64,000 bases of DNA. Source: Bilabrum cf. latius. Taxonomy: Eukaryota; Bigyra: Bicosoecida; Bigyra; Bicosoecida. Below the pieces are notes generated by a model. It searched no databases. It had not been told where the DNA came from and worked only from the letters and a program-made list of their open reading frames with translations. How positions within the stretch are numbered: position 1 is the stretch's first letter; the number at the start of each line of letters is the position of its first letter. The stretch is from assembly GCA_965178125.1 (NCBI GenBank), contig OZ237758.1:248001-312000 (forward strand), given 5' to 3'. A program made the position numbers and the translations under genes. Positions 33,472 through 45,031 of the stretch are shown here, in pieces.

Positions 33472-35204
33472 TCAGCCCTAACCACCTGCAACCGCACCCA
33501 GCGCCACCTCCATAATCACAGTTGCAAAACCGGGGATGGTCCACTCGTCACCAGCAGCAGCCAGCTGCCTCACCCGCGTGGGCACTGCCCCGGCCCACGG
33601 GAACGGAGCATCGGCATCGGGCAGCGGGCCGTACCCGCCGGGTTGCTCCGGGCTCCACAAGTACGAGACCAGCCGGGCACTGGCGCCCTGCGGCAATCCC
33701 TCCACCCGCACCGCAATCGTTTCGTTGCAGCGGTTGAGCGCTGCCACGGTGCTCGCCCATCCCTCCACACCGGCGAGCACCTGCTCCGCGCTCGCCCCCT
33801 CGCCCCCCATCGCAATGGTCTGCAGGCAGGGCAGGCGCCCGGCGCGAAGCAGAGACACGGGCAGGGCAGCCGAGGCACGTCGGTTGTCGTCGGCGCTGCC
33901 GCCCTAGTCCTGCCCTGGGCTGCGGCCCGCGCTCCAGACCCAGCAGCGCGGACCCCCGCGTCATCGGGGCGCTGCGTCGCGTTCCACACCGAGGCGGCGT
34001 GGTTGATGACCCGGTCCGCGAAGTGAGCGAGCACCTGCCCCGTGCCGTCCACCTCGAGCACACCCGTCCCACTAGCAGTCCCGTTCGCCCAGCGCGTGAC
34101 GCCGGTGTCGAGGCCCCACCCCTGGCCGCCCTGGCAGTAGTACTGCAGCACGCCGAACAGCTCCGGCCGCAGCAGGGCGGCCAGCTGCCTCCCGACCACG
34201 TAGTGCGCCTTGAGACCGCCGTGGTTCACGAAGCGCGAGAAGTATTCGCTGCTGTGGAACACCTGCTCCAGGATCCCGAACTCGGTCATCCACACGGGGA
34301 GGCCGCGCGCGGCGTAGGGCCCGAGCACCTGCTCCGTGCTCGCCCCGATCGTCACCACGTGCGCCTCGCTCCACGCCGCGATGGCGTTCGCCCACTGCGA
34401 CGGGTCCATGCGGCGGAGATCACCAGGAAACAAGCCGTAGTCGTGCAGCGTGAAGGCATCCGCCGCGGCGAGCACGCCGGAGCGCACCATCCCGGTATTC
34501 CAAGGGCCCGAGGCATTCGCTCCGGGCGGCTAGAGGAAGTCGCCAGCCTGCATGATGACCGCGACCCGCGCACCAGGCACCAGCTCCTTGATGTCTCGAA
34601 TCGCCTGCGACGCCCGGGAGGCGTACACGCTGGCATTGGGCAGGAAGCAATCGTAGTCCTTCGCGATGTAGTACTCGTTGCCGAGCTCCCACCTCTGCGG
34701 CGCCTTCCTGCCCGACGACGCGGCTCCAGCCAGCACGGCACGGACGAGCGGTTTGACGTCCGCAAAGTGCATCACGTTCAGGTCGATCACCGGGAGCAGC
34801 TCCGCAGTGGCTCCGGCCACGCCCTTCAGAAACTGCGACACGTCGAACGTCCCAGCCGGGAGCGCAGACACGCGCTCCCCAACCTGGCACCACTCCTGCG
34901 ACCCAGCACAATCAGCCCTAGTGCACGGCGAGACTACAGTTGACGCCGATAAGTTCCAATAGTTGGAGCAGGCGCCTCCGGGAAAGCGCGTAAGTCCGTT
35001 GCGAAGGCTTGCCGTGGCCCCGACAACGCTGGCATTCGTCCATGGCACTTTCCCCAGGGTCCAATCGTCCCCAATGCCAACAATGGCTGGATTAGCCGGA
35101 TACACGCGGTCCGATGCAGGCCTGGTGGCGTCGATGACGACGGATGGGGTTGCGCAAGCGCCACAGCAAAGCGCAGCCGCTGCCGCCAACGGCAGCAATG
35201 CCAT
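33472..35204 (-). CDS. Secreted clan GH-A glycosidase (GH51/GH79-like), one frame break
   Basis: About 577 residues from ATG 35204 to TGA 33472-33474. The chosen start gives the signal peptide MALLPLAAAAALCCGACA. An upstream in-frame ATG at 35351 lies inside the terminal repeat of the neighbouring mobile element and is rejected. Key motifs are RFPGGACSNYWN, QRWELGNEYY (acid/base Glu, about residue 178) and VWMTEFGILE (nucleophile Glu, about 308), the layout of GH51/GH79-type enzymes. Substrate is unknown. In-frame TAGs read as Gln include 34530 and 33478, plus one near 33904 after the frame break. The frame changes at the C5 run 33953-33957; one missing base there would join the DDAG end to the downstream C-terminal beta domain. 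The total length is also one base short of a multiple of three. Confidence 0.7.
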
Positions 35205-35335
35205 TCTGCTCGCTCCGAGCTGCAGCGTGGAGGAGGTCTTATTGCAGAGTTTCAAATTGACGGCACGTGGAAACACGCCACAGATCTTCTGGATACGTGG
35301 TCGCGGAGGATCTTGAAGATCCGGGTCGTTCGAAA

Positions 35336-37589
35336 CCGTCAGGGGGCTCATTACCGGAATAAAAATCGCCGATTGGGCCTATTTTCAGGGGCCGTGTTCC
35401 AACCATTGAAAATCATTAAAGAGAATAATAACTAATGTAATATGATATTTACTTCATTAATAGTATTGTGTGCAAATTTCAAGTCTGCAACGTACTTATT
35501 GACGAAGATACAGCGGGTGCAGTTCAAGCTGTCGGCCACCGAGCACGGGATTCACGAAATTCGCCCCGGCAGGTCGCATAGGAGGATATATTTCAGATAG
35601 CGTTCATGCTTTCATTCCTCGATGAATCGGCATGATCTTCTCTCTCACACTAAATGTATTTATAATTATACTAATGGCGGTCTGAAATTGCACGAATTGC
35701 AGTTATTGATGCCTGGGTTTGGTGAAGAGCGTGGGCGGGCCGCTGTGAGCAATTTTCGAGGCACCTGCATCCTATTTCCTGTGCACCCATTGGCCTCATC
35801 AGGCGGCTACAGTATGTTATCCGTACAAAAGAGCATTGTAGATCCACACGTGCTTGCTGCTCGCAACGACGAGCCTGGTGCCTCCCGGTTTCTGCCAGAG
35901 GGCTGCATGGGCTGGTTGTAGTTTTTTCTGCCTGCAATGCGTGTTCGGCATACCTGATGGTTAATACTCTCAATTTTGTGATATTTATATATGAAGTATT
36001 AACGATGAGCTTTATGGGCATGTGGATCCAGTTATTCGTCTGATGCAGCGTGACTGGCAAGCAACTTGCACTGTCCAAAGATAGTGTGCATACATCCTTT
36101 ACATGAGACCTAAGATGAATTTCCGTAGCAGTGATCTAATGCAAAGGATCTTGTTGAACTGCTGCGGTTGCACAGTGCATGTTCTAGTTTCCTCCGACTC
36201 TACATGAGGGCCCTAGTTTGCCTCGACCCCAGGCTGCATACAGCTGCGTCCCAGCTGCCACCACGGCCCATATTAACTTACAACACCTAGCAGGTCCCAC
36301 AGACATCCTCTGTTACTATTTAACACTGCAAGTAGCTACTTTATCCCGTTTATTGCTAATTGAAAGCTTGCAGCCCCCCGCGCAGTTGCTAGCAGGCTTG
36401 GCACGTCCGCCTCCTTCTCAGGGTTGCACGACCATTTCATGGGACGATCAACAGACGACAACCCCTCTAATTCAGCAATGCTATGGCTTCAACCATCTGG
36501 TAAGGCGGGACTATCAGAACCGTACTATATCTGCTGCATGGACCTGCCCCCCAAGGTGCCCCCCGCGACGTGTCACAGCTCTTCCGTGTGGTTGGGCCTA
36601 CTGTGCTATACTGAGATTTGGACCGGTGCTCTCAACACTTAACACCATAAAATGTCATCAGCGTTCCTCTGCTAGCCACGCGATCCATAGCCTTGCCTTT
36701 TGGTCTGAACAGTGGTGGTGTCATGAGCAGTAGCTGCCTGAGCCCGCAGTTGCCGAGCCCCTGCCGTGCAGCCTCATACACCAAAGCCGCAAAGACAGTC
36801 ATGCTCAAATGGCAGTAAATATGTCAAAGAGATTGTGGTTACGCTACCGGGGCATACACAGGGCTGTGGGTCGTGGGGCTTGCCATGCTCCAATTCCCTT
36901 CCACAACTGCTCAACCCTCCGCCAAGTCCGTGGCAACCTTGCTTGACTTCTCCTGACCGCACTCACTGCATGCTTACGCCAATATGAGTATTATATGTGT
37001 TGCAGGCTTTGATTCAGCCGTTATGCTTCAAAAAAGCCCGGAGGCTGACGCAACAAGCGAACCACTGGTCGATAGCTTACCAGGGTGCCAGTGCCAGAAA
37101 AATTATGCTGCACATGCTCATACCCCGCAAGACTAATAAGTACTTAATGAAAATTGATACCATAAGGTTCAATTCGCCCAGGACATGTGCCTTGCTATAG
37201 CGAGGTTTTGCAACTCTTGTCCAGCCTTGCCTGCTCAGGAAATACGGTACTTATGGAATATCAATGGGTTGACGGATACCACGACAAGCCAGAATATATG
37301 TATATTTACCCATAAAGCTGCTTGAATTATCGAAATGAGCTCAATTGACACGTTGAAGGTGACCGACGCTTGGCTACGAAGCAGCACCAAAAGTTAGCCT
37401 CGCCTTACCGTAAATTTACAAAGTCAAACGAGATATTAACACCCATAAAATGAGATCAAGCTCATTAATATTCAGTTAGGATTAATTATAGCATGTTTTA
37501 ATGATTCCAGGAGTAATGAAGAGCCGGTAAAGGGCAGTCCGTTTATGCTGCCTGCTCGCCCGAGATTCCGGTAATGAGCCCCCTGACGG
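35336..37589. mobile_element. 2,254-bp DNA-transposon-like element with perfect 25-bp inverted ends
   Basis: The first 25 bp (35336-35360, starting CCGTCAGGGGGCTC) are the exact reverse complement of the last 25 bp (37565-37589). The interior is clearly more AT-rich than the surrounding genome. It has no long open frame: the largest are 171 and 99 codons with no recognisable transposase, so the copy is non-autonomous. Flanks (CGAAA before, AACCGG after) show at most a 2-bp duplication. The left end lies 131 bp upstream of the start codon of the clan GH-A gene. Confidence 0.85.
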
Positions 37590-37970
37590 AACCGGAACCG
37601 GAAGCCTTCAAGTCGCTCAGCCTGAGCGCCGCGATGCAACACCCGGACAGCGACACTCGATGCTGACATTCACAAGCCTCGCTTCCGGCACGCCCCTTGG
37701 CCCCCTTGGCTCCTCTGCGAATGGCTGGCAGCGGCTGATATCAGAGGCTGTCCATAGCCACAGGCCTCAAGCCACTGGCAGGCAGAAGGCTTAGGGTTGG
37801 GGAACAGAAGAAAAGTTTCCCAGCGAGCGAGATGGGCAGGTGAGAGGGGGGAACACAGAAGTGTGGAGCGAGAGGGAGAAACGAATACTCGGTGCAAGCT
37901 GTGGAGGGGGGAGTGGTGCCGCCGAGATAGCCGCAACCAAAAAAGTATAAAACGAAGTCGAGGGCGAGGA
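37590..37970. other. Spacer between the inverted-repeat element and the satellite
   Basis: About 380 bp. Its right half contains degenerate satellite pieces, for example GGTGCAAGCTGTGG at about 37891. No gene seen. Confidence 0.5.
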
Positions 37971-40900
37971 GCAAAAACTCGGTGCAAGCTGTGGGTGGGT
38001 GGGTGTCCCAAGACGCGGACGGGCCGCCGAGATACCGGGAGGCGGGCAAGCCGGCAAGCCGGCCAGCGGGCCAGCCCCAGCGAGCCAGACGGGTGGACGG
38101 GAGTAAAAACGAAAAGTCGAGGGCGAGGGCGAGAAGCAAAAACGCGGTGCAAGCTGTGGGTGGGTGTCCCAAGACGCGGACGGGCCGCCGAGATACCGGG
38201 AGGCGGGCAAGCCGGCAAGCCGGCAAGCCCCAGCGAGCCAGCGAGCCAGACGGGTGGACGGGTGGACGGGAGTAAAAACAGAAAAGTCGAGGGCGAGAAG
38301 CAAAAACGCGGTGCAAGCTGTGGGTGGGTGTCCCAAGACGCGGACGGGCCGCCGAGATACCGGGAGGCGGGCCAGCCGGCAAGCCGGCCAGCGGGCCAGC
38401 CCCAGCGAGCCAGACGGGTGGACGGGTGGACGGGAGTAAAAAAGAAAAGTCGAGGGCGAGTGGGAGAAGCAAAAACGCGGTGCAAGCTGTGGGTGGGTGT
38501 CCCAAGACGCGGACGGGCCGCCGAGATACCGGGAGGCGGGCCAGCCGGCAAGCCGGCCAGCGGGCCAGCCCCAGCGAGCCAGACGGGTGGACGGGAGTAA
38601 AAACGAAAAGTCGAGGGCGAGGGCGAGAAGCAAAAACGCGGTGCAAGCTGTGGGTGGGTGTCCCAAGACGCGGACGGGCCGCCGAGATACCGGGAGGCGG
38701 GCAAGCCGGCAAGCCGGCAAGCCCCAGCGAGCCAGCGAGCCAGACGGGTGGACGGGTGGACGGGAGTAAAAACGAAAAGTCGAGGGCGAGGGCGAGAAGC
38801 AAAAACGCGGTGCAAGCTGTGGGTGGGTGTCCCAAGACGCGGACGGGCCGCCGAGATACCGGGAGGCGGGCCAGCCGGCAAGCCGGCCAGCGGGCCAGCC
38901 CCAGCGAGCCAGACGGGTGGACGGGTGGACGGGAGTAAAAACGAAAAGTCGAGGGCGAGTGGGAGAAGCAAAAACGCGGTGCAAGCTGTGGGTGGGTGTC
39001 CCAAGACGCGGACGGGCCGCCGAGATACCGGGAGGCGGGCCAGCCGGCAAGCCGGCCAGCGGGCCAGCCCCAGCGAGCCAGACGGGTGGACGGGTGGACG
39101 GGAGTAAAAAAGAAAAGTCGAGGGCGAGGGCGAGAAGCAAAAACGCGGTGCAAGCTGTGGGTGGGTGTCCCAAGACGCGGACGGGCCGCCGAGATACCGG
39201 GAGGCGGGCCAGCCGGCAAGCCGGCCAGCGGGCCAGCCCCAGCGAGCCAGACGGGTGGACGGGTGGACGGGAGTAAAAAAGAAAAGTCGAGGGCGAGAAG
39301 CAAAAACGCGGTGCAAGCTGTGCGTGGGTGTCCCAAGACGCGGACGGGCCGCCGAGATACCGGGAGGCGGGCCAGCCGGCAAGCCGGCCAGCGGGCCAGC
39401 CCCAGCGAGCCAGACGGGTGGACGGGTGGACGGGAGTAAAAACAGAAAAGTCGAGGGCGAGAAGCAAAAACGCGGTGCAAGCTGTGGGTGGGTGTCCCAA
39501 GACGCGGACGGGCCGCCGAGATACCGGGAGGCGGGCCAGCCGGCAAGCCGGCCAGCGGGCCAGCCCCAGCGAGCCAGACGGGTGGACGGGTGGACGGGAG
39601 TAAAAAAGAAAAGTCGAGGGCGAGAAGCAAAAACGCGGTGCAAGCTGTGCGTGGGTGTCCCAAGACGCGGACGGGCCGCCGAGATACCGGGAGGCGGGCA
39701 AGCCGGCAAGCCGGCCAGCGGGCCAGCCCCAGCGAGCCAGACGGGTGGACGGGTGGACGGGAGTAAAAACAGAAAAGTCGAGGGCGAGAAGCAAAAACGC
39801 GGTGCAAGCTGTGGGTGGGTGTCCCAAGACGCGGACGGGCCGCCGAGATACCGGGAGGCGGGCAAGCCGGCAAGCCGGCCAGCGGGCCAGCCCCAGCGAG
39901 CCAGACGGGTGGACGGGTGGACGGGAGTAAAAAAGAAAAGTCGAGGGCGAGAAGCAAAAACGCGGTGCAAGCTGTGGGTGGGTGTCCCAAGACGCGGACG
40001 GGCCGCCGAGATACCGGGAGGCGGGCCAGCCGGCAAGCCGGCCAGCGGGCCAGCCCCAGCGAGCCAGACGGGTGGACGGGTGGACGGGAGTAAAAACAGA
40101 AAAGTCGAGGGCGAGAAGCAAAAACGCGGTGCAAGCTGTGGGTGGGTGTCCCAAGACGCGGACGGGCCGCCGAGATACCGGGAGGCGGGCAAGCCGGCAA
40201 GCCGGCCAGCGGGCCAGCCCCAGCGAGCCAGACGGGTGGACGGGTGGACGGGAGTAAAAAAGAAAAGTCGAGGGCGAGAAGCAAAAACGCGGTGCAAGCT
40301 GTGGGTGGGTGTCCCAAGACGCGGACGGGCCGCCGAGATACCGGGAGGCGGGCCAGCCGGCAAGCCGGCCAGCGGGCCAGCCCCAGCGAGCCAGACGGGT
40401 GGACGGGTGGACGGGAGTAAAAACAGAAAAGTCGAGGGCGAGAAGCAAAAACGCGGTGCAAGCTGTGGGTGGGTGTCCCAAGACGCGGACGGGCCGCCGA
40501 GATACCGGGAGGCGGGCCAGCCGGCAAGCCGGCCAGCGGGCCAGCCCCAGCGAGCCAGACGGGTGGACGGGTGGACGGGAGTAAAAACAGAAAAGTCGAG
40601 GGCGAGAAGCAAAAACGCGGTGCAAGCTGTGGGTGGGTGTCCCAAGACGCGGACGGGCCGCCGAGATACCGGGAGGCGGGCCAGCCGGCAAGCCGGCCAG
40701 CGGGCCAGCCCCAGCGAGCCAGACGGGTGGACGGGTGGACGGGAGTAAAAACAGAAAAGTCGAGGGCGAGAAGCAAAAACGCGGTGCAAGCTGTGGGTGG
40801 GTGTCCCAAGACGCGGACGGGCCGCCGAGATACCGGGAGGCGGGCAAGCCGGCAAGCCGGCCAGCGGGCCAGCCCCAGCGAGCCAGACGGGTGGACGGGT

Positions 40901-43900
40901 GGACGGGAGTAAAAACAGAAAAGTCGAGGGCGAGAAGCAAAAACGCGGTGCAAGCTGTGGGTGGGTGTCCCAAGACGCGGACGGGCCGCCGAGATACCGG
41001 GAGGCGGGCAAGCCGGCAAGCCGGCCAGCGGGCCAGCCCCAGCGAGCCAGACGGGTGGACGGGTGGACGGGAGTAAAAAAGAAAAGTCGAGGGCGAGAAG
41101 CAAAAACGCGGTGCAAGCTGTGCGTGGGTGTCCCAAGACGCGGACGGGCCGCCGAGATACCGGGAGGCGGGCAAGCCGGCAAGCCGGCCAGCGGGCCAGC
41201 CCCAGCGAGCCAGACGGGTGGACGGGTGGACGGGAGTAAAAACAGAAAAGTCGAGGGCGAGAAGCAAAAACGCGGTGCAAGCTGTGGGTGGGTGTCCCAA
41301 GACGCGGACGGGCCGCCGAGATACCGGGAGGCGGGCAAGCCGGCAAGCCGGCCAGCGGGCCAGCCCCAGCGAGCCAGACGGGTGGACGGGTGGACGGGAG
41401 TAAAAAAGAAAAGTCGAGGGCGAGAAGCAAAAACGCGGTGCAAGCTGTGGGTGGGTGTCCCAAGACGCGGACGGGCCGCCGAGATACCGGGAGGCGGGCC
41501 AGCCGGCAAGCCGGCCAGCGGGCCAGCCCCAGCGAGCCAGACGGGTGGACGGGTGGACGGGAGTAAAAACAGAAAGTCGAGGGCGAGAAGCAAAAACGCG
41601 GTGCAAGCTGTGGGTGGGTGTCCCAAGACGCGGACGGGCCGCCGAGATACCGGGAGGCGGGCAAGCCGGCAAGCCGGCCAGCGGGCCAGCCCCAGCGAGC
41701 CAGACGGGTGGACGGGTGGACGGGAGTAAAAACAGAAAAGTCGAGGGCGAGAAGCAAAAACGCGGTGCAAGCTGTGGGTGGGTGTCCCAAGACGCGGACG
41801 GGCCGCCGAGATACCGGGAGGCGGGCCAGCCGGCAAGCCGGCCAGCGGGCCAGCCCCAGCGAGCCAGACGGGTGGACGGGTGGACGGGAGTAAAAAAGAA
41901 AAGTCGAGGGCGAGTGGGAGAAGCAAAAACGCGGTGCAAGCTGTGGGTGGGTGTCCCAAGACGCGGACGGGCCGCCGAGATACCGGGAGGCGGGCCAGCC
42001 GGCAAGCCGGCCAGCGGGCCAGCCCCAGCGAGCCAGACGGGTGGACGGGTGGACGGGAGTAAAAAAGAAAAGTCGAGGGCGAGGGCGAGAAGCAAAAACG
42101 CGGTGCAAGCTGTGGGTGGGTGTCCCAAGACGCGGACGGGCCGCCGAGATACCGGGAGGCGGGCCAGCCGGCAAGCCGGCCAGCGGGCCAGCCCCAGCGA
42201 GCCAGACGGGTGGACGGGTGGACGGGAGTAAAAAAGAAAAGTCGAGGGCGAGAAGCAAAAACGCGGTGCAAGCTGTGCGTGGGTGTCCCAAGACGCGGAC
42301 GGGCCGCCGAGATACCGGGAGGCGGGCAAGCCGGCAAGCCGGCCAGCGGGCCAGCCCCAGCGAGCCAGACGGGTGGACGGGTGGACGGGAGTAAAAACAG
42401 AAAAGTCGAGGGCGAGAAGCAAAAACGCGGTGCAAGCTGTGGGTGGGTGTCCCAAGACGCGGACGGGCCGCCGAGATACCGGGAGGCGGGCCAGCCGGCA
42501 AGCCGGCCAGCGGGCCAGCCCCAGCGAGCCAGACGGGTGGACGGGTGGACGGGAGTAAAAAAGAAAAGTCGAGGGCGAGAAGCAAAAACGCGGTGCAAGC
42601 TGTGGGTGGGTGTCCCAAGACGCGGACGGGCCGCCGAGATACCGGGAGGCGGGCAAGCCGGCAAGCCGGCCAGCGGGCCAGCCCCAGCGAGCCAGACGGG
42701 TGGACGGGTGGACGGGAGTAAAAACAGAAAAGTCGAGGGCGAGAAGCAAAAACGCGGTGCAAGCTGTGGGTGGGTGTCCCAAGACGCGGACGGGCCGCCG
42801 AGATACCGGGAGGCGGGCAAGCCGGCAAGCCGGCCAGCGGGCCAGCCCCAGCGAGCCAGACGGGTGGACGGGTGGACGGGAGTAAAAAAGAAAAGTCGAG
42901 GGCGAGAAGCAAAAACGCGGTGCAAGCTGTGCGTGGGTGTCCCAAGACGCGGACGGGCCGCCGAGATACCGGGAGGCGGGCCAGCCGGCAAGCCGGCCAG
43001 CGGGCCAGCCCCAGCGAGCCAGACGGGTGGACGGGTGGACGGGAGTAAAAACAGAAAAGTCGAGGGCGAGAAGCAAAAACGCGGTGCAAGCTGTGGGTGG
43101 GTGTCCCAAGACGCGGACGGGCCGCCGAGATACCGGGAGGCGGGCAAGCCGGCAAGCCGGCCAGCGGGCCAGCCCCAGCGAGCCAGACGGGTGGACGGGT
43201 GGACGGGAGTAAAAAAGAAAAGTCGAGGGCGAGAAGCAAAAACGCGGTGCAAGCTGTGGGTGGGTGTCCCAAGACGCGGACGGGCCGCCGAGATACCGGG
43301 AGGCGGGCCAGCCGGCAAGCCGGCCAGCGGGCCAGCCCCAGCGAGCCAGACGGGTGGACGGGTGGACGGGAGTAAAAACAGAAAAGTCGAGGGCGAGAAG
43401 CAAAAACGCGGTGCAAGCTGTGCGTGGGTGTCCCAAGACGCGGACGGGCCGCCGAGATACCGGGAGGCGGGCAAGCCGGCAAGCCGGCCAGCGGGCCAGC
43501 CCCAGCGAGCCAGACGGGTGGACGGGTGGACGGGAGTAAAAACAGAAAAGTCGAGGGCGAGAAGCAAAAACGCGGTGCAAGCTGTGGGTGGGTGTCCCAA
43601 GACGCGGACGGGCCGCCGAGATACCGGGAGGCGGGCCAGCCGGCAAGCCGGCCAGCGGGCCAGCCCCAGCGAGCCAGACGGGTGGACGGGTGGACGGGAG
43701 TAAAAACAGAAAAGTCGAGGGCGAGAAGCAAAAACGCGGTGCAAGCTGTGGGTGGGTGTCCCAAGACGCGGACGGGCCGCCGAGATACCGGGAGGCGGGC
43801 CAGCCGGCAAGCCGGCCAGCGGGCCAGCCCCAGCGAGCCAGACGGGTGGACGGGTGGACGGGAGTAAAAACGAAAAGTCGAGGGCGAGTGGGAGAAGCAA

Positions 43901-44582
43901 AAACGCGGTGCAAGCTGTGGGTGGGTGTCCCAAGACGCGGACGGGCCGCCGAGATACCGGGAGGCGGGCCAGCCGGCAAGCCGGCCAGCGGGCCAGCCCC
44001 AGCGAGCCAGACGGGTGGACGGGTGGACGGGAGTAAAAAAGAAAAGTCGAGGGCGAGGGCGAGAAGCAAAAACGCGGTGCAAGCTGTGGGTGGGTGTCCC
44101 AAGACGCGGACGGGCCGCCGAGATACCGGGAGGCGGGCCAGCCGGCAAGCCGGCCAGCGGGCCAGCCCCAGCGAGCCAGACGGGTGGACGGGTGGACGGG
44201 AGTAAAAACAGAAAAGTCGAGGGCGAGAAGCAAAAACGCGGTGCAAGCTGTGGGTGGGTGTCCCAAGACGCGGACGGGCCGCCGAGATACCGGGAGGCGG
44301 GCAAGCCGGCAAGCCGGCCAGCGGGCCAGCCCCAGCGAGCCAGACGGGTGGACGGGTGGACGGGAGTAAAAACAGAAAAGTCGAGGGCGAGAAGCAAAAA
44401 CGCGGTGCAAGCTGTGGGTGGGTGTCCCAAGACGCGGACGGGCCGCCGAGATACCGGGAGGCGGGCAAGCCGGCAAGCCGGCCAGCGGGCCAGCCCCAGC
44501 GAGCCAGACGGGTGGACGGGTGGACGGGAGTAAAAAAGAAAAGTCGAGGGCGAGGGCGAGAAGCAAAAACGCGGTGCAAGCT
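37971..44582. repeat. ~164-bp satellite array, about 40 copies, rooted in the tRNA-Leu 3' end
   Basis: 6.6 kb of head-to-tail units, mostly 163-164 bp with some of 169-173 bp. Each contains GGTGCAAGCTGTGGGTGGG, GACGCGGACGGGCCGCCGAG and a GCCGGCAAGCCGGCCAGCGG segment. Length variants come from extra GGGCGA or GTGGGA blocks and from one or two copies of GGGTGGAC. On the minus strand every unit begins CCCACAGCTTGCACC followed by GCGTTTTTGC, which is the 3' end and terminator of the adjacent tRNA-Leu gene. No stop codon occurs in any of the three minus-strand frames of the unit, which explains the very long open frames; none resembles a protein. Confidence 0.95.
44565..44569 (-). terminator. RNA polymerase III terminator of tRNA-Leu
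   Basis: A T5 run on the minus strand, five bases after the tRNA 3' end. The same run is copied in every satellite unit downstream. Confidence 0.7.
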
Positions 44583-44657
44583 GTGGGATTCGAACCCACG
44601 AGTACGAATACATTGCGACCTGAACACAACCCCTTAGACCAGCTCGGGCAAACTTGC
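44575..44657 (-). tRNA. tRNA-Leu, anticodon CAG
   Basis: 83-nt type II tRNA on the minus strand. Acceptor stem GCAAGTT pairs with AGCTTGC (one G-T pair), discriminator A. D arm is CCC/GGG with GGTCTAA in the loop. Anticodon stem TTGTG/CGCAA holds loop TTCAGGT, anticodon CAG, reading CUG. A 13-nt variable arm forms a short GTA/TAC stem. The T arm is GTGGG-TTCGAAT-CCCAC. No intron. Its last 13 bases are also present in each unit of the satellite that follows. Confidence 0.95.
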
Positions 44658-45031
44658 ATAAGAGCGTCGTTAAAAGTAGGTATACGAACACTTTGTTTAG
44701 AATAGTGAGGCACTTTCTGCTGCGGTCTTAATCGACTTTGCCATAACGCTTGAGCCCTACTTCGTTTTATTGCTGCATTTTAGTTGCGCATAACACCCTA
44801 CTGTAGGTTAGCTAAACTGCAGCGTTTGCGCGCTTGACGGGGTCGACTCGTCCACGCGCAGCCACGACTTCTGCCTGGCGTGAAAAGGCGGAATCCGCCA
44901 CGCCGGCGATCGAAGCGGCTGTCAATCGGCACAGCTGTCTGGGTCAGTGCGCAATTTGTCGCGCGATACTGTGGGCTCGAAACGCAGCTGGCTGATCTTC
45001 GCGGCGTCGCAGGGAGCGGGCCCAACGAGAG
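44658..45031. other. Intergenic region between tRNA-Leu and the RPC7-like gene
   Basis: About 370 bp, AT-richer near the tRNA. It contains the 5' flanks of two divergent genes. No further RNA gene or mobile element seen. Confidence 0.5.

Noticed and set aside
35202-35351. Upstream ATG at 35351 as start of the GH51/GH79-like gene
   Set aside because: It lies in the terminal inverted repeat of the mobile element and would bury the clear signal peptide that begins at 35204.
23597-44582. CRISPR-like array
   Set aside because: Units are contiguous and almost identical with no unique spacers, and the genome is eukaryotic.
37670-44713. Three giant overlapping minus-strand proteins of about 2,300 residues
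   Set aside because: All three frames are open together, which comes from the unit composition; none carries domain similarity. Kept only as a finding.
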